Positions 48,165-58,724 of a stretch of 64,000 nt of DNA are shown piece after piece. The notes under the pieces are model-generated. The model searched no databases. It had not been told where the DNA came from and saw nothing but the letters and a program-made list of their open reading frames with translations. The first letter of the stretch is position 1. Each line of letters opens with the position of its first letter. Source of the stretch: Parascedosporium putredinis (lineage: Eukaryota; Ascomycota; Sordariomycetes; Microascales; Microascaceae); NCBI GenBank assembly GCA_949357655.1, contig CASHTG010000001.1, positions 1,488,001-1,552,000 on the forward strand, in the 5' to 3' direction. The translations under genes were made by a program, and so were the position numbers.

Positions 48165-51044
48165 CTACGCGGACTCGATGTCGGTCCTAAGCCCGGCATA
48201 CTCGGTCCCCTGGTTGGCTGCGCTCAATCGCGCGCACAAGCTCAGCAGCACCACCGTCTCCGTGGCCGCGTAGTGGTTGAGGGCGTCGAGGAGGATCTGC
48301 AGGTGCCTGCTAAAGTTGCCCTCCCACTTGCGCATGATTTCGAAGAGCTCGGAGACGCGCTTGTCCGGGTTGGCGCTGGCGCTACCGCCGCCGTGGCCAT
48401 CGGCCCCGGACGGGTCCGAGGTGGAGCCGCGGCTGGGGGTTGGGAGGCGCGGTGAGCCTGGAGGAGGCGCCATTCCGGCATGGACATGTTGGCGGGGCGC
48501 TGGGTTGGGGACGACAGGTCCGGGTCCGTCTTTTCGAGCTCGCGGGAGAGCCAGTTCGTGTAGGCGGCGAAGATGGCGCAGGTTTGCATGAGCTTGGAAT
48601 GGATCTAGAAAGCGGTGTAAGTGGCGGCGCTGGCTCCCTTTCCAATTACTCGGCGCGTAAGGGGGAAAAGGGGAGAAGGGGAGAGGGGAGAGGGAATATT
48701 ATGGAAAAACTTACCCGTAAAAGTTTGCTGTTCGTCAGCATGCATTCCTTGAGGCAAGTGTCGAGGAAATCGACATGGTCCTGCATCAGCTGATCCACCG
48801 TCCTGGTCGGGCCCTCGACCTTGCCAGCGTCGACGTCGCCCGAGGCCTGGAGCCGCGACATGAACTTTTGCCAGTTGGGCTCGATCACCTCGGCGGTGCA
48901 AAAGTAGAGGAGCTGCTGCACAAAAACGAGCATGCGCGCGCGCAGCGTCCACACGCGGCGTTTCCACGTCTCGAGCCTCGCGTGCGAGCTCTTGTGGGCC
49001 CAGGTGACGCCGCGGATCTGCGTCTGCCACGTCGTCGACAGCTGCGACTCGAGGTAGCGCAGCGATAAGAGGTACCGAAAGAGGGCCTGGTAGCGCCAGA
49101 CCGTCTTGCGGCTGATGACGAGCGAGACGGGGAAGGGTACGGCGTAGTCGAGCTGCAGCGAGGTGAAGCCGATGGCGTTCTTGTCGTTCTCGATGGGCTG
49201 GTTGGAGGTGAGGGGCTGGAGGGCCTCGCCCTGCTCGATGCCGGTGATGTTGACGACGCGCTGGAGGGACTTGATGAGGGTGATTTCGTTCATCTCCACC
49301 TTGACATCCTCCTTAAAGGGGTCGAGGGAAACCGCGCTGCCCGGTTGGCGGAGCACGAGGTCGAGAAGCGACTGTAGCTTGCCGGTGTTAACAGACTTGA
49401 CGGGCTTCTTGAGCTCCGAGGCGCCCAGCTCGAGGAAGTAGGAGAAGTAGTCCGAGGGGTCGAGGAAGAAGTAGTGCTTGAGGGAACGCAGGCGATCGGG
49501 GAGGGCGTGGGCGGTGAGGAGGAGCTTCATGAGGGACTCGTTGGCATGGGCGTAGGCGTTGCTGACGTTCTCGAGGAACCGGCTGTCGTCAAAGGAGGTG
49601 GGCACGTCCTTGACCTCCTTGCTGACGTCGACGCCGCCGCACTCGCGCACGACGTTGAGGTACTTGCCCGCCAGGAGCACCTTGTCCTTGACGCCCTCTA
49701 ATTGAGGAGGTATGTCGTTCTCGCGGATCGTGTACCGCCGCTCCCAGTACTCGTCGGTGTAATCCTGCTCGAGCCGCTCGCGCTTGATGCTCTTTTGCTC
49801 CTTGACGAGGAATTCGGAGTGCGGGTCGTTGATGCCTCCGCGGTGGAGCCACTCGTTGAGCATGACCATGTACGGCCTGCTGGCGTCGCGGAGCAGCGCC
49901 GTGAGCAGCGCCCTAGCCGACGGGTCTCCCGACATGGTCTCGAGCCTCCGCGAAATCATTCCCAGCACCATTCCGCCCTTGCAAATCTTCTTGCCCGTCA
50001 TGTTGCCCGGCGCCAGCTCGCCGCCTTCCCTCAGGGATTCGAGAATGTTCTCAAAGTCGTCGCCGCTATCGCTCGACTCCGAATCCGACTCGTCGTCGAG
50101 TAGCGCATTCTTCTTGAGGAGTTCGTGGGCTAACGAGTAGAGTTGCAGCATCATCTGGCGGGTGGAGAGGGTGTGCACGTTGAGCGCGTGGACGGTGAAG
50201 CTCTCGTTTGTGAGGAACTGCGTCTCGAGCTGGGCGACGAGGACGAGGTAGTCTTGCAGGTGTTTCCGAACGGCCGCGCATAATGCGTGGTTCACGGCGC
50301 CAAACTCCTCCCTGCTCTGCACATCTACAAAGGCCTCGAGCGCAGAGTAGTACGTCGCCAACCTAAGCATGGAGTTGGTGAGGTCTTGCAGACTCGGGTC
50401 TAGACCGGGTAAGACGCGAAACACGGGGCCGGTAAGCCGGTCCCTCTCCTCGTGGGGGTTGTATGCCTTGGCGAAGCGGATATACTGGCCCTCGTAGCCC
50501 ATGAACGTAAACAAGAGGTCCTCGATGATGGCGGCTTCCTGCGCCTCGAGGGATAGATCCCCAACGGCCGCGGCTGCTGAGCCTGAGGCGCCTGGGAGGC
50601 GAGCGGTGGGATCGAAATTCGGGAGGCCAGGGGCGCCGAGGTGTGGGGAATCAGCGTCGCATGAGGGTTCCACGGCGCTACGAGCAAGTTAGCTTGGGTA
50701 GACATCACAGGTGCCCACCCAGAAACGAAAAATAAAAAATAAAAAAGATACACAAAGGGTCGAACCAACCTTGAGGCGTCTCCGGCTTGGGCTGCTCCCT
50801 CGGCCTCGTTTCCGACTGTCGCTGCCTCGGGTCCCTCTTTTCAGCCCTCTCCCTCCTCTCGGGACTTCTCGTCCTCGTCACCATCTGCTCCCGGTGGGTA
50901 ACATATGTTCTTTCGGTATGAATTTCCGTCCTCCTTTCCCTTTCCCTCTCCTCCGTCCTGCGGTCTTCCATGGTGCGACTGAGCGGTCGAGGGTTCCCGG
51001 ACGCCGACCTCTTATGCGACGTAGAATACTGGTGTTGTTGCTGT

Positions 51045-51076
<32 letters not shown>

Positions 51077-51232
51077 GTGGTGGGGCAGCTTGGGGGATTG
51101 GGCCTGACGAGGGTCGGCGCGTTCGCCCTTGAAGCTACCTTGAGGGTTCACGCGCTGGGCGCGGGGCCGGTCGTCGGGGTGTGCGCTTGAGCGGCGCTCA
51201 TGGGTCGAGAGCCGTGCCGCGGCGGAGGACAT
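48165..51232 (-). CDS. gamma-tubulin complex component 2 (GCP2/Spc97 family)
   Basis: Three exons: 50770-51232, 48715-50677 and 48165-48604 (donors GTTGGT and GTAAGT). One missing base near 50595 and one in a C5 run near 48455 restore a 955-aa frame. GCP2 pairs with GCP3 and gamma-tubulin in the small complex that nucleates microtubules at the spindle pole body. The N-terminus is disordered, with a 14-Gln tract and a highly charged EERERERR stretch. The Spc97/GCP fold starts at EAAIIEDLLFTFMGYEGQYIRF and runs through GRIP1 (HALCAAVRKHLQDYLVLVAQLE, MLNEWLHRGGINDPHSEFLV) and GRIP2 (LKHYFFLDPSDYFSYFLELG, LDYAVPFPVSLVISRKTVWRYQALFRYLL, DFLDTCLKECMLTN). The last exon carries a Gly/Ser/Pro insert before the final helices. 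It is divergent from the proteasome gene. Confidence 0.95.
51035..51076 (-). repeat. CAG/CAA tract encoding 14 glutamines
   Basis: Fourteen consecutive Gln codons, mostly alternating CAA and CAG, within the disordered N-terminus of the GCP2 gene. The mixed codons suggest the glutamine run, rather than a pure trinucleotide slippage tract, is being kept. Confidence 0.92.
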
Positions 51233-52165
51233 GGTAAAAATGGTCGCATCTGCGGAATAGGTCGCTGTTTGTAGAAAGGCGACCCGGTAGAGGGGTTGAG
51301 GACAAGGAAATCTCAAGGCCGGGGGCGTGAGGTAGGTGCCGTCTTGAAGTGATGTTTGGGAAGAATCCGCGCCGCCTTGAGGCTTCTTTTTATAAAACAA
51401 AGGCCCAGTCTTTTTCCCCCGATTTGAACGAGAATTGAAAAGAAGCGAGGGTAAACGAGATAGGCTCAGCCGTCGCGTCGTTGCCGCGATTGCGATGTTG
51501 AGGGTGGGGTGAATGGGATACTCCCGTGTACAGTGGATAGGTTGTTTGTACTTATTATGTAGTAGACTATGATAACCTTTCAAAGTCACCGTGACTTGCG
51601 CCCGCAGAAATCAAAACAGCTCCTCGCGCTCAGGCACAGAGGGGCCCTGCCAGCTTGAGGGCATCGATTTAGAGGGTAAAGATCTATCATACAGAAGGTA
51701 CACAAGTAATCAATGCACCATTGCTGCCGCACTACCAGAATCCCACGGAGCACTTGGCTGAGGTCAGCTTTCCAGCCTCAGCCCAAACCCACACACCACC
51801 CTTCCCCAATCCTGGTACCCTCACCAGCCACACCGCTCTTCCCGCGCTAGGCCCAAAGGCTGACGAAACAGACGCACCCAGCAGCGACTCCCACACTACG
51901 CGGCTGGCTGTTTGCCTAACCTAGCCACTAAGGTAATACCAGAGCAACGCAACGACTCGCCCGCCGCCTTGATCTCTCCCCCAAAAGAAACCACCAGTGG
52001 CTGGAGCTCCCAGACCCAACGACAACGACTTTGAAGCGCACTCTTCTTTTCCAACGCCAACCGCAACATCCATCCGCCTTTCCCCGACAACAAAGTCGGA
52101 TCACTAATTCCTTAACGACTCTCCCTTCTTCACATTGACCCGTTTGTAACAACAATACCGCCAAG
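51233..52165. promoter_or_regulatory. divergent promoter region, GCP2 and proteasome alpha-5
   Basis: 933 bases separate the two start codons, which point away from each other, so it must hold both promoters. Leaders near each start are A/C-rich on the sense strand. I could not pick out a specific factor site. Confidence 0.6.
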
Positions 52166-53272
52166 ATGTTTATGGCAAGGTCGGAATACGGTAAGCTCTC
52201 CTGCCTGAAGCTCCTTGCACCCACCTCCGCACGCACCCTTGTGTGCAGCCTCTTCTCGGCCATGCACAGCTAACAATCTTTGTTCATTTGTCCATAGATC
52301 GGGGTATCAAGTACGTCTAAACACCCAGCCATCTCGGTGCCCAGCCCGAGCTCTCATCCTGCCCGGCACCGCTTTCCCCAATTCTCCGAGCTCCTGTTGC
52401 TTCAGGATCCCTCGCCTCGGGCCCCCTCCTCTCCTTCCCGTCAGCGCACCTCGCTAACCCGCTCTTCACTCCTCGCAGCACCTTCTCCCCCGAAGGCCGT
52501 TTATTCCAAGTCGAGTACTCTCTCGAAGCCATCAAGCTCGGGTCCACCGCTATCGGCGTTTCGACCTCGGAAGGCGTCATACTCGGCGTGGAGAAGCGCG
52601 TCACCTCCACCCTCCTCGAAACCTCGTCCGTCGAGAAGATTGTCGAAATCGACCGCCACATTGGCTGTGCCATGTCCGGCCTCCAGGCCGACGCCCGCTC
52701 CATGGTCGAGCACGCCCGCGTCGAGTGCCAGTCCCACGCCTTCAACTACAACGAGTCCCTGCGCGTCGAGTCCTGCACCCAGGCCATCTGCGACCTGGCT
52801 CTCCGCTTCGGCGAGGGCGCGGACGGCGAGGACCGCGTCATGTCTAGGCCCTTTGGCGTCGCGCTCCTGATTGCCGGCATCGACGAGGACGGCCCCCAGC
52901 TCTTCCACGCCGAGCCTAGCGGTACCTTTTACAGGTACGACGCCAAGGCTATCGGGTCCGGTTCCGAGGGTGCGCAGGCTGAGCTGCAGAACGAGTACCA
53001 CAAGGTAAGAAATAAGTGCCGCAGCTACGAAGCCCAGCTTTCTTTCTTCCGCCATCCGATCCACCGCTAACCTATTACTTGTTTCGCCCCACCCCTAGTC
53101 TCTTACACTCACCGATGCAGAGACCCTCGTCCTCAAGACCCTCAAGCAAGTCATGGAGGAGAAGCTAGATGCCAAAAACGTTCAGCTTGCCAGTGTCACA
53201 AGGGAGAAGGGTTTCAGAATATACACAGACGAAGAGATGGCCGAGGTCGTTCAGCGTCTACCCGCCAACTAA
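52166..53272 (+). CDS. PUP2: 20S proteasome subunit alpha-5
   Basis: Four exons: 52166-52190 (25 nt), 52298-52310 (13 nt), 52479-53004 and 53099-53272, giving 245 aa without any correction. The N-terminus MFMARSEYDRGINTFSPEGR is the alpha-subunit signature that gates the 20S core. VEYSLEAIKLGSTAIG, VEKRVTSTLLE, the alpha-5-type stretch SMVEHARVECQSHAF, and RPFGVALLIAGIDEDGPQLF follow. The C-terminus ends in acidic-helix sequence EEMAEVVQRLPAN. Alpha-5 sits in both outer rings of the 20S particle in cytosol and nucleus. The short first two exons are set by reading frame and splice sites (GTAAGC/ATAG, then GTACGT/GCAG). Confidence 0.97.
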
Positions 53273-54162
53273 AAATCAAAAACAAAAGCAGGCCAAGTTT
53301 CCCTCTCCAATAGAAAATATCGAATGGAAAAAGGGCGATAGTGTTGTCTCGAGGGTCAGGCGAAAGGGGGAGGGACAAACGGTGGGGGAGGGAAAGAGCT
53401 CGAAGTTGATGACTGTTCCCGCACACTTCGCAAGCATGTAATCTACTTATCTATCTTGACGCAACGACAAACCAAACCATATAACATCATACCCCCTCTT
53501 CTTCTCTTCCCTCCTCTCTTCCAACGAGAGCTTCCATCAGAACATTTTATTCTATTCGGTGCCTCCATGCAACCTTTGTGGGGAGCCCTCGTGCGAAGAT
53601 AAAAGAAAGACAGGGAGAGGCAGCCGTAGTCCAACTTGAGTAGTCAAAAGCCATAATCAAACTACGAACGAGGAATCAGGGCCATACTCGTCGTACGCGG
53701 CTCGTTCGTTGTTTATAGCAATAGCTCTTTCTAAAGAAAACCAGTAGCCATCACGCCGTCTTCTCTTGTGAGCCGAGAAGATCTTCAACGTCACGATGGA
53801 GATGAGATAGGGCAAATGGCAGAGCATTGATTCGTCATGACAATATAATGGATGGCTATTCAAATACACAAGTCCGTCCCACCCAAGCGCTACATCCTAC
53901 AGGTATACATCCTCCTCGTCATCATCATAATTACCCCCGTTGAGCACCGGTCCGGTCCGTACAAGTAAAACCTTGCTGCTTCTTTTAGCTGAGTACAAAC
54001 AAGCACGCTTTCCAAAACTACCCCAATTGTAACCGTAAAAGTGGTGGGTGTGAGAAGCAAGAGTGGCGGGCGAGCGCGGGCGCGGGCGCTCATCTCCCCG
54101 AAAGCGAGACAAATCGGATCAATCTTACTCTCTTTCTCTCTCTGCCCTCTTTTTTATTAGGT
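53273..54162. other. convergent 3' intergenic region
   Basis: It separates the ends of the proteasome gene and the transcription factor gene. Only short chance frames seen. Confidence 0.6.
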
Positions 54163-57100
54163 TCAATCATCCGACAGCTTCAGCCGATCCAAGTCCCCAT
54201 CAACACCCAACAGCCCCAGCGCAAGGTGTGCCCTGTCCGCCTTGGCAAGCACAACCTCGCCACCTTCTTCGAGCTCTTGGATTCGCTTATCGATCCTCCT
54301 CGGATTAGACCATACCGTCAAGGGCCCACCCGCCATCAGATCCGCCGACCGTACATACGGCGGTCCACGGCCCATGTGCGCGGCGCGCACCCAGCTAGCC
54401 TCGCAGCCCTCCGCGATCTGGCGCGCGGAGCCCCATCCCGTGAGACGGGAAATGTCATGTAAACGTTGGATGAGCCAATGACGTTGGACACTGTCTTGGT
54501 ACTATATAAAGAAAAGGCGCATTGTTAGTCTTCAAAGCCCCACGTAACGGAGGATAGAAGAGGGTATAAAAGGAAAAGTAAAAAGAGATACAAAAAAGAA
54601 AAAGGCCAAGGGGAGTCTCGTACCTGGATGCCAGCGACAAAAAGACAAAACGAGCTTTCGATAAAAGCTGCGCCAACCAATGTGCTAATTTCCGTGATGG
54701 TCAAGGTGTCGTCCGACAGACCCGCCGCGATGCGCCCAATCTCCCGCGCCATCGGAGCCGTATCACGCGCAGCCCTACCTGCCGCCATCATGGCCGCGGG
54801 CGGCATCGAGGGGTGGGCTCGGTAGAGGCAAATCAGGCCCATGTTGAAATTCATCCAAATGCCCGCCACCGAAAAGGTGCGGTACTGGATGGCGGGGCCG
54901 AAGGGCGAGTCCCGGCGGTCGGAGTACTCGTCCGCCAGAGGCTGGAACTCGGGGCCCAACCGCGCGCGGAAGACTTCGAATGCCTGCCTGAGCGATTCCC
55001 ACTTGGCCAAGGCAGCCTCGGTCGCGGCATGGATGTCGCCGTCCTCGAAGCCGTCACTCTGGGGCGACGCATCTCGCGAGGAGCTGAAGCCGCTGGGGGC
55101 CGAGACTTTGCCTCGCGAGGGAAACATGCCGGGAAACATGGGCGGCGATGGAGCACCCGGCGGCCCGGGCACCTTGTTTGCCATCCTCTTCCTCGGAAGA
55201 TCGTCCGACACAAACTCAGAAAGCCGGCCCATCAAGAGCAGGAGGTAATCAAAGGTTCCATAACTAAAGGGTAGGGTGAAAAGTTGGCATGTTAGTCGAA
55301 TGGGCTTAGCGACTTGAAGAGCAGGAAGAAGTCGCAGATTAATCTTACATGGCATCGAGTCGCCCGACAGGGGCCCGCGGAGGACATGGAAGCCACTCAT
55401 CAAGGCGCATGCTAGAGGGGCGTTAGCGGTGTTAAAGACTCAAAACTATGGGGTTGGTATGGGGTTGGTATGGGGTTGGTATGGGGTTGGCGGAGGGCCA
55501 ATCATTTCCTTTGGCTTGATGCACTTACAAGAGCCGCGTCGCTCCCAAGATGCTTTGGTAAACGTCCATCTTGCAGTTCCACCAAAACAGGTCCCGCAGA
55601 TGCTCGTAGTACTCAATGTCTCGATCCGTGGGCAAACTCATGCGCGGGAGCGTGTCAAGATCGACGCCGTAGCCGTAGTCATCTTCGGAGAGCCGTCTCC
55701 CAGTTATTGTGCTGAGAAGGCCGACATCGATCTCGTCAAGGCCAGGTGCCGTCGTGTCCACCGAGCTATAGTCCAACCAGGGATTGAAAGGGTCCTGGAT
55801 ATTTTCCTCCTCAAACTGTTGCCTCCTCTTCCTCTTCAGCGGGAGAATTAGCCGCGTCATATGTCGAAAGGGCACATCGCGGAAGAGAATTCGGGCTCCG
55901 TAGAGATGCCTGCACCATTTCGTGTGGTCTGATGACCATACTTCGAAATACCCCAGTAGCAGAGTGGCCGCCAACGTCGCGGGGTGGGCTCTGTGCGTAG
56001 AGCTGCGCACGCACTTGGCAATCTTCCGGAGAGCAAGGTGATAGTGCTTCATTGCAGCTGTGGGGGTTTCGTTGCAGGTTGGCGATTTGAAGAGCGCCGA
56101 GTGCAAGCATAGCTTGGAGGAGAGCCGGGTGGTTGAGGGACAACATCGGGAAAGTATCTGCGGCGAAAGGTTTGTTCAGCATCTTTGCAATGTGCACTAT
56201 AGGTGTAGTAATGATAGGTGTAGTAATGGCTAGGAGAGAGGGGGGCTTTTTCTGTTCAACTTTCAATCACGTTCTCGGATCCACTTACACGTCCAGATAT
56301 TCTGGTTGACCTGCGGCACGAGCTGTTCAGGGAGACCTTGGAGTGGTCAAAGGGTGTCTTTCGTAGAGGGACATGCTAGGCCCCGTAACGAAAACAAAAT
56401 GACGGAAGACGGCCATGGTCTGCGGGTCGGTAGGCAGCACATGGCCGGAAGCGGGCACGTAGGTCGCCAGCGTTGTCCCGCGGGCGTAAGCGGAAAAGGT
56501 TCTCATGCGCGTTTCGTGAATTTCGTTGTGGGGCACTAACCGCCCATCGATGAGGGCACCGAATGTGCTCCTCTTCCGCATGCTCTCGCCGGGATCCATG
56601 TTCTCCATCTCGAAGCCGGCGGCTCGCTCGTCTACTTCGCCGTCGGAGTCGGCCATTTCATGGTCCACCATGCCATCTTCTACGAGTATATCAGGATCAT
56701 AGGGTTGTCGGAGAATGCCATCGTGGGCGTCAATCACGGTCTGTCCTGAACCCCTTGTGCTCGGAGCGAAGGGCAAGGAGCCGGGGGTGAGCGGCTCGGC
56801 GGCATTCTGCGGCCTCCCGTTATCCCACCGGAAGCCACCTCCGTGGGGAGGCTGGGAGGAGACGAGAGCCCCGAGGGTGTGAGGGGCATGGCATTTTGCG
56901 TATAGGGCTCGTTGAAGTTGAAGCCGTCGGTGGCCGTGGATGATTGGCCCACATGACCGTAGCGAACCTGATCTTGAAAATCGAGAGTGGAGGGCGGCCT
57001 GGGCGCTATTCGTTGGTGAGAGTTGGTCGAGGTTGTACCCGACCTTGAGGGGAAGGGGCGACTTGATTTGCAAGAGCTTGAGAATCGTGGGGGTAGCCCA

Positions 57101-57464
57101 TCATGCCAAAGGAGCCGGAGAAGGCCCCCATCGGCTCCTTGAACACAACACGTTGGTTGTATCCATCGCACTGTCGCTTCGATTTAATGCAGTTACCACA
57201 TGTTGGCCGGCCCTCGTCGCACTTTATGCGCCTCTTCCGGCAGGCTGGGCAGAGAACTAGTTAGTAAGACCTGAGGAACAACACAAAAATAGGGGCGCTC
57301 AAGAGCGCCTCCGAGTACTTACTGATGCACCCAGTCTTGGTGCGCTTCCGCGTGGTAGCCTTTTTGCGGTTCTGATCGTCGTTCTCGTCTCCTTCGCCTG
57401 CAGAGCTAGGCCGCCTGCTATCATGTGTGCTGCTCGCCTCGGACATGGTCTCCGGAGCTTCCAT
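54163..57464 (-). CDS. Zn2Cys6 transcription factor with fungal-specific regulatory domain
   Basis: Start at 57464. Exon 1 ends at 57323 inside the zinc cluster and exon 2 starts at 57244; joined they read GCITCRKRRIKCDEGRPTC then GNCIKSKRQCDGYNQR, a complete six-Cys binuclear cluster with basic residues between. A long disordered linker with acidic stretches (MADSDGEVDER) follows. The middle homology region lies in later exons: TFPMLSLNHPALLQAMLALGALQI, LLGYFEVWSSDHTKWCRHLYG, DLFWWNCKMDVYQSILGATRL, TFSVAGIWMNFNMGLICLYR, RHWLIQRLHDISRLTGWGSA. The protein ends at 54163. Introns also lie near 56180-56320, 55400-55530, 55270-55350 and 54500-54625. Missing bases near 56860, 56357 and 56336 (C runs) break the frame; one or two joints near 57000 and 56070 are unsure. 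These nuclear factors bind CGG-type sites; target genes are unknown. Confidence 0.88.
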
Positions 57465-58692
57465 AGTATCGATCGGCAGTTTGATAAGAATGACAGCAGC
57501 TAGAAATCAACAAGGGTATCCAAAGCCGTCGATGTCGGGCCAGGGAGCGTAAGTGAGCCTTTCTCTTATACTTTGTCAACTAGTTCAAGGCGTGAGACGG
57601 ACGCAATGTGGCATATTGGTCCAAAGTTGCAGATGGCGTCCAGATTGGGGGACTCTCAAGGCCAGGAGACGCGCGAGATCTCTCAGAGGGACGTGGAGCC
57701 CCAACAAGCTTAGTGGGCCAAAACCAAGATGGGCGAGAGAAATTGGGGCGCAAGCTGGCGAGCACGGGCGAGCAATACTACAAAAGATAATCAAGGACCA
57801 CAGGGCCAAGCAGAATGATGGTCGTCGGGGATGGAGAAATGGCCAAAAAAAAGCACCTTGCTGCTGCAGAAGGGGGCAAAGCCTGGGTCTCACGAAAGGC
57901 GAAGCGGACCAGGGGCGGTGAAAAGAGTTTCGTCAAGAGAGGAAAACAGCGGGACCCGATGAGCCGCGGAGATCAACGGAAGACCGGGCAAGAGAAGGTA
58001 CGAACGAATTGAGGGCGGTAGTTGAAGTTGCACGGCGTCAGCTTGCCTATATCGAATCTGCTACCGAGAGGGGACAACTGAAACATGCCAGTGTAACCAG
58101 GAACGCGAGCATCCAGCCGCTTGAGAGAAGCGGCGGGAAGAGGGAAAAAGAAAATAACAATAATAAGGTGAAATAATGGAAGACGGGTAAAGGAGCCCTT
58201 TGGGCTGCGTCGGGGCAAAGGGGAAGGAAAGCAGGATGGCACGTCGTTGAATGAGGTGAACGGGTGAAGGGTCGCACACGTTGGTCCGTTCGAGGGGAGC
58301 TGTCTAGCTGGTGAGTGACGATTACAGACAAGGTTAGACTAGCCACTCTCGGGTAGTCCGATGGGTCGATTGATGGCTCCGGAGGAGGAGGAGGGCGGAT
58401 GGACCGCCCGGGAAAGGAAGTGCGGTATGCGCCCAAGCAAGAAGGAGCCCTGGGAGAAAAAGAAAGAAGATAAAAAAACGGAAAAGATAAAAAAGGAAAG
58501 AAAAGGAGCTTCGGAAGCCTCTCCTAATTGAGCAGCAGCTTGTGCGCCGAGCCAAGATGCTAATTGGTAAAATGATTTGGGTTTGAGAAGGTGGTATTTC
58601 CTTTATTTCTGTTTCCTCGTTCTTGGTCTTGGTCTTGGTCGTCGCTATTGTTGTCGACTCGATTCCCCTTGGCTGGCTGCTTGATAGCTAAC

Positions 58693-58724
58693 CCGATTGC
58701 ACGATTGCACGATTGCACGATTGC
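58693..58724. repeat. 8-bp tandem repeat, 4 copies
   Basis: Four exact copies of the unit CGATTGCA in direct tandem; the array ends with a partial unit (CGA). Confidence 0.85.

Noticed and set aside
50705..51190. Plus-strand frame with a poly-Leu run opposite GCP2
   Set aside because: It is the antisense shadow of the Gln tract and N-terminus of GCP2.
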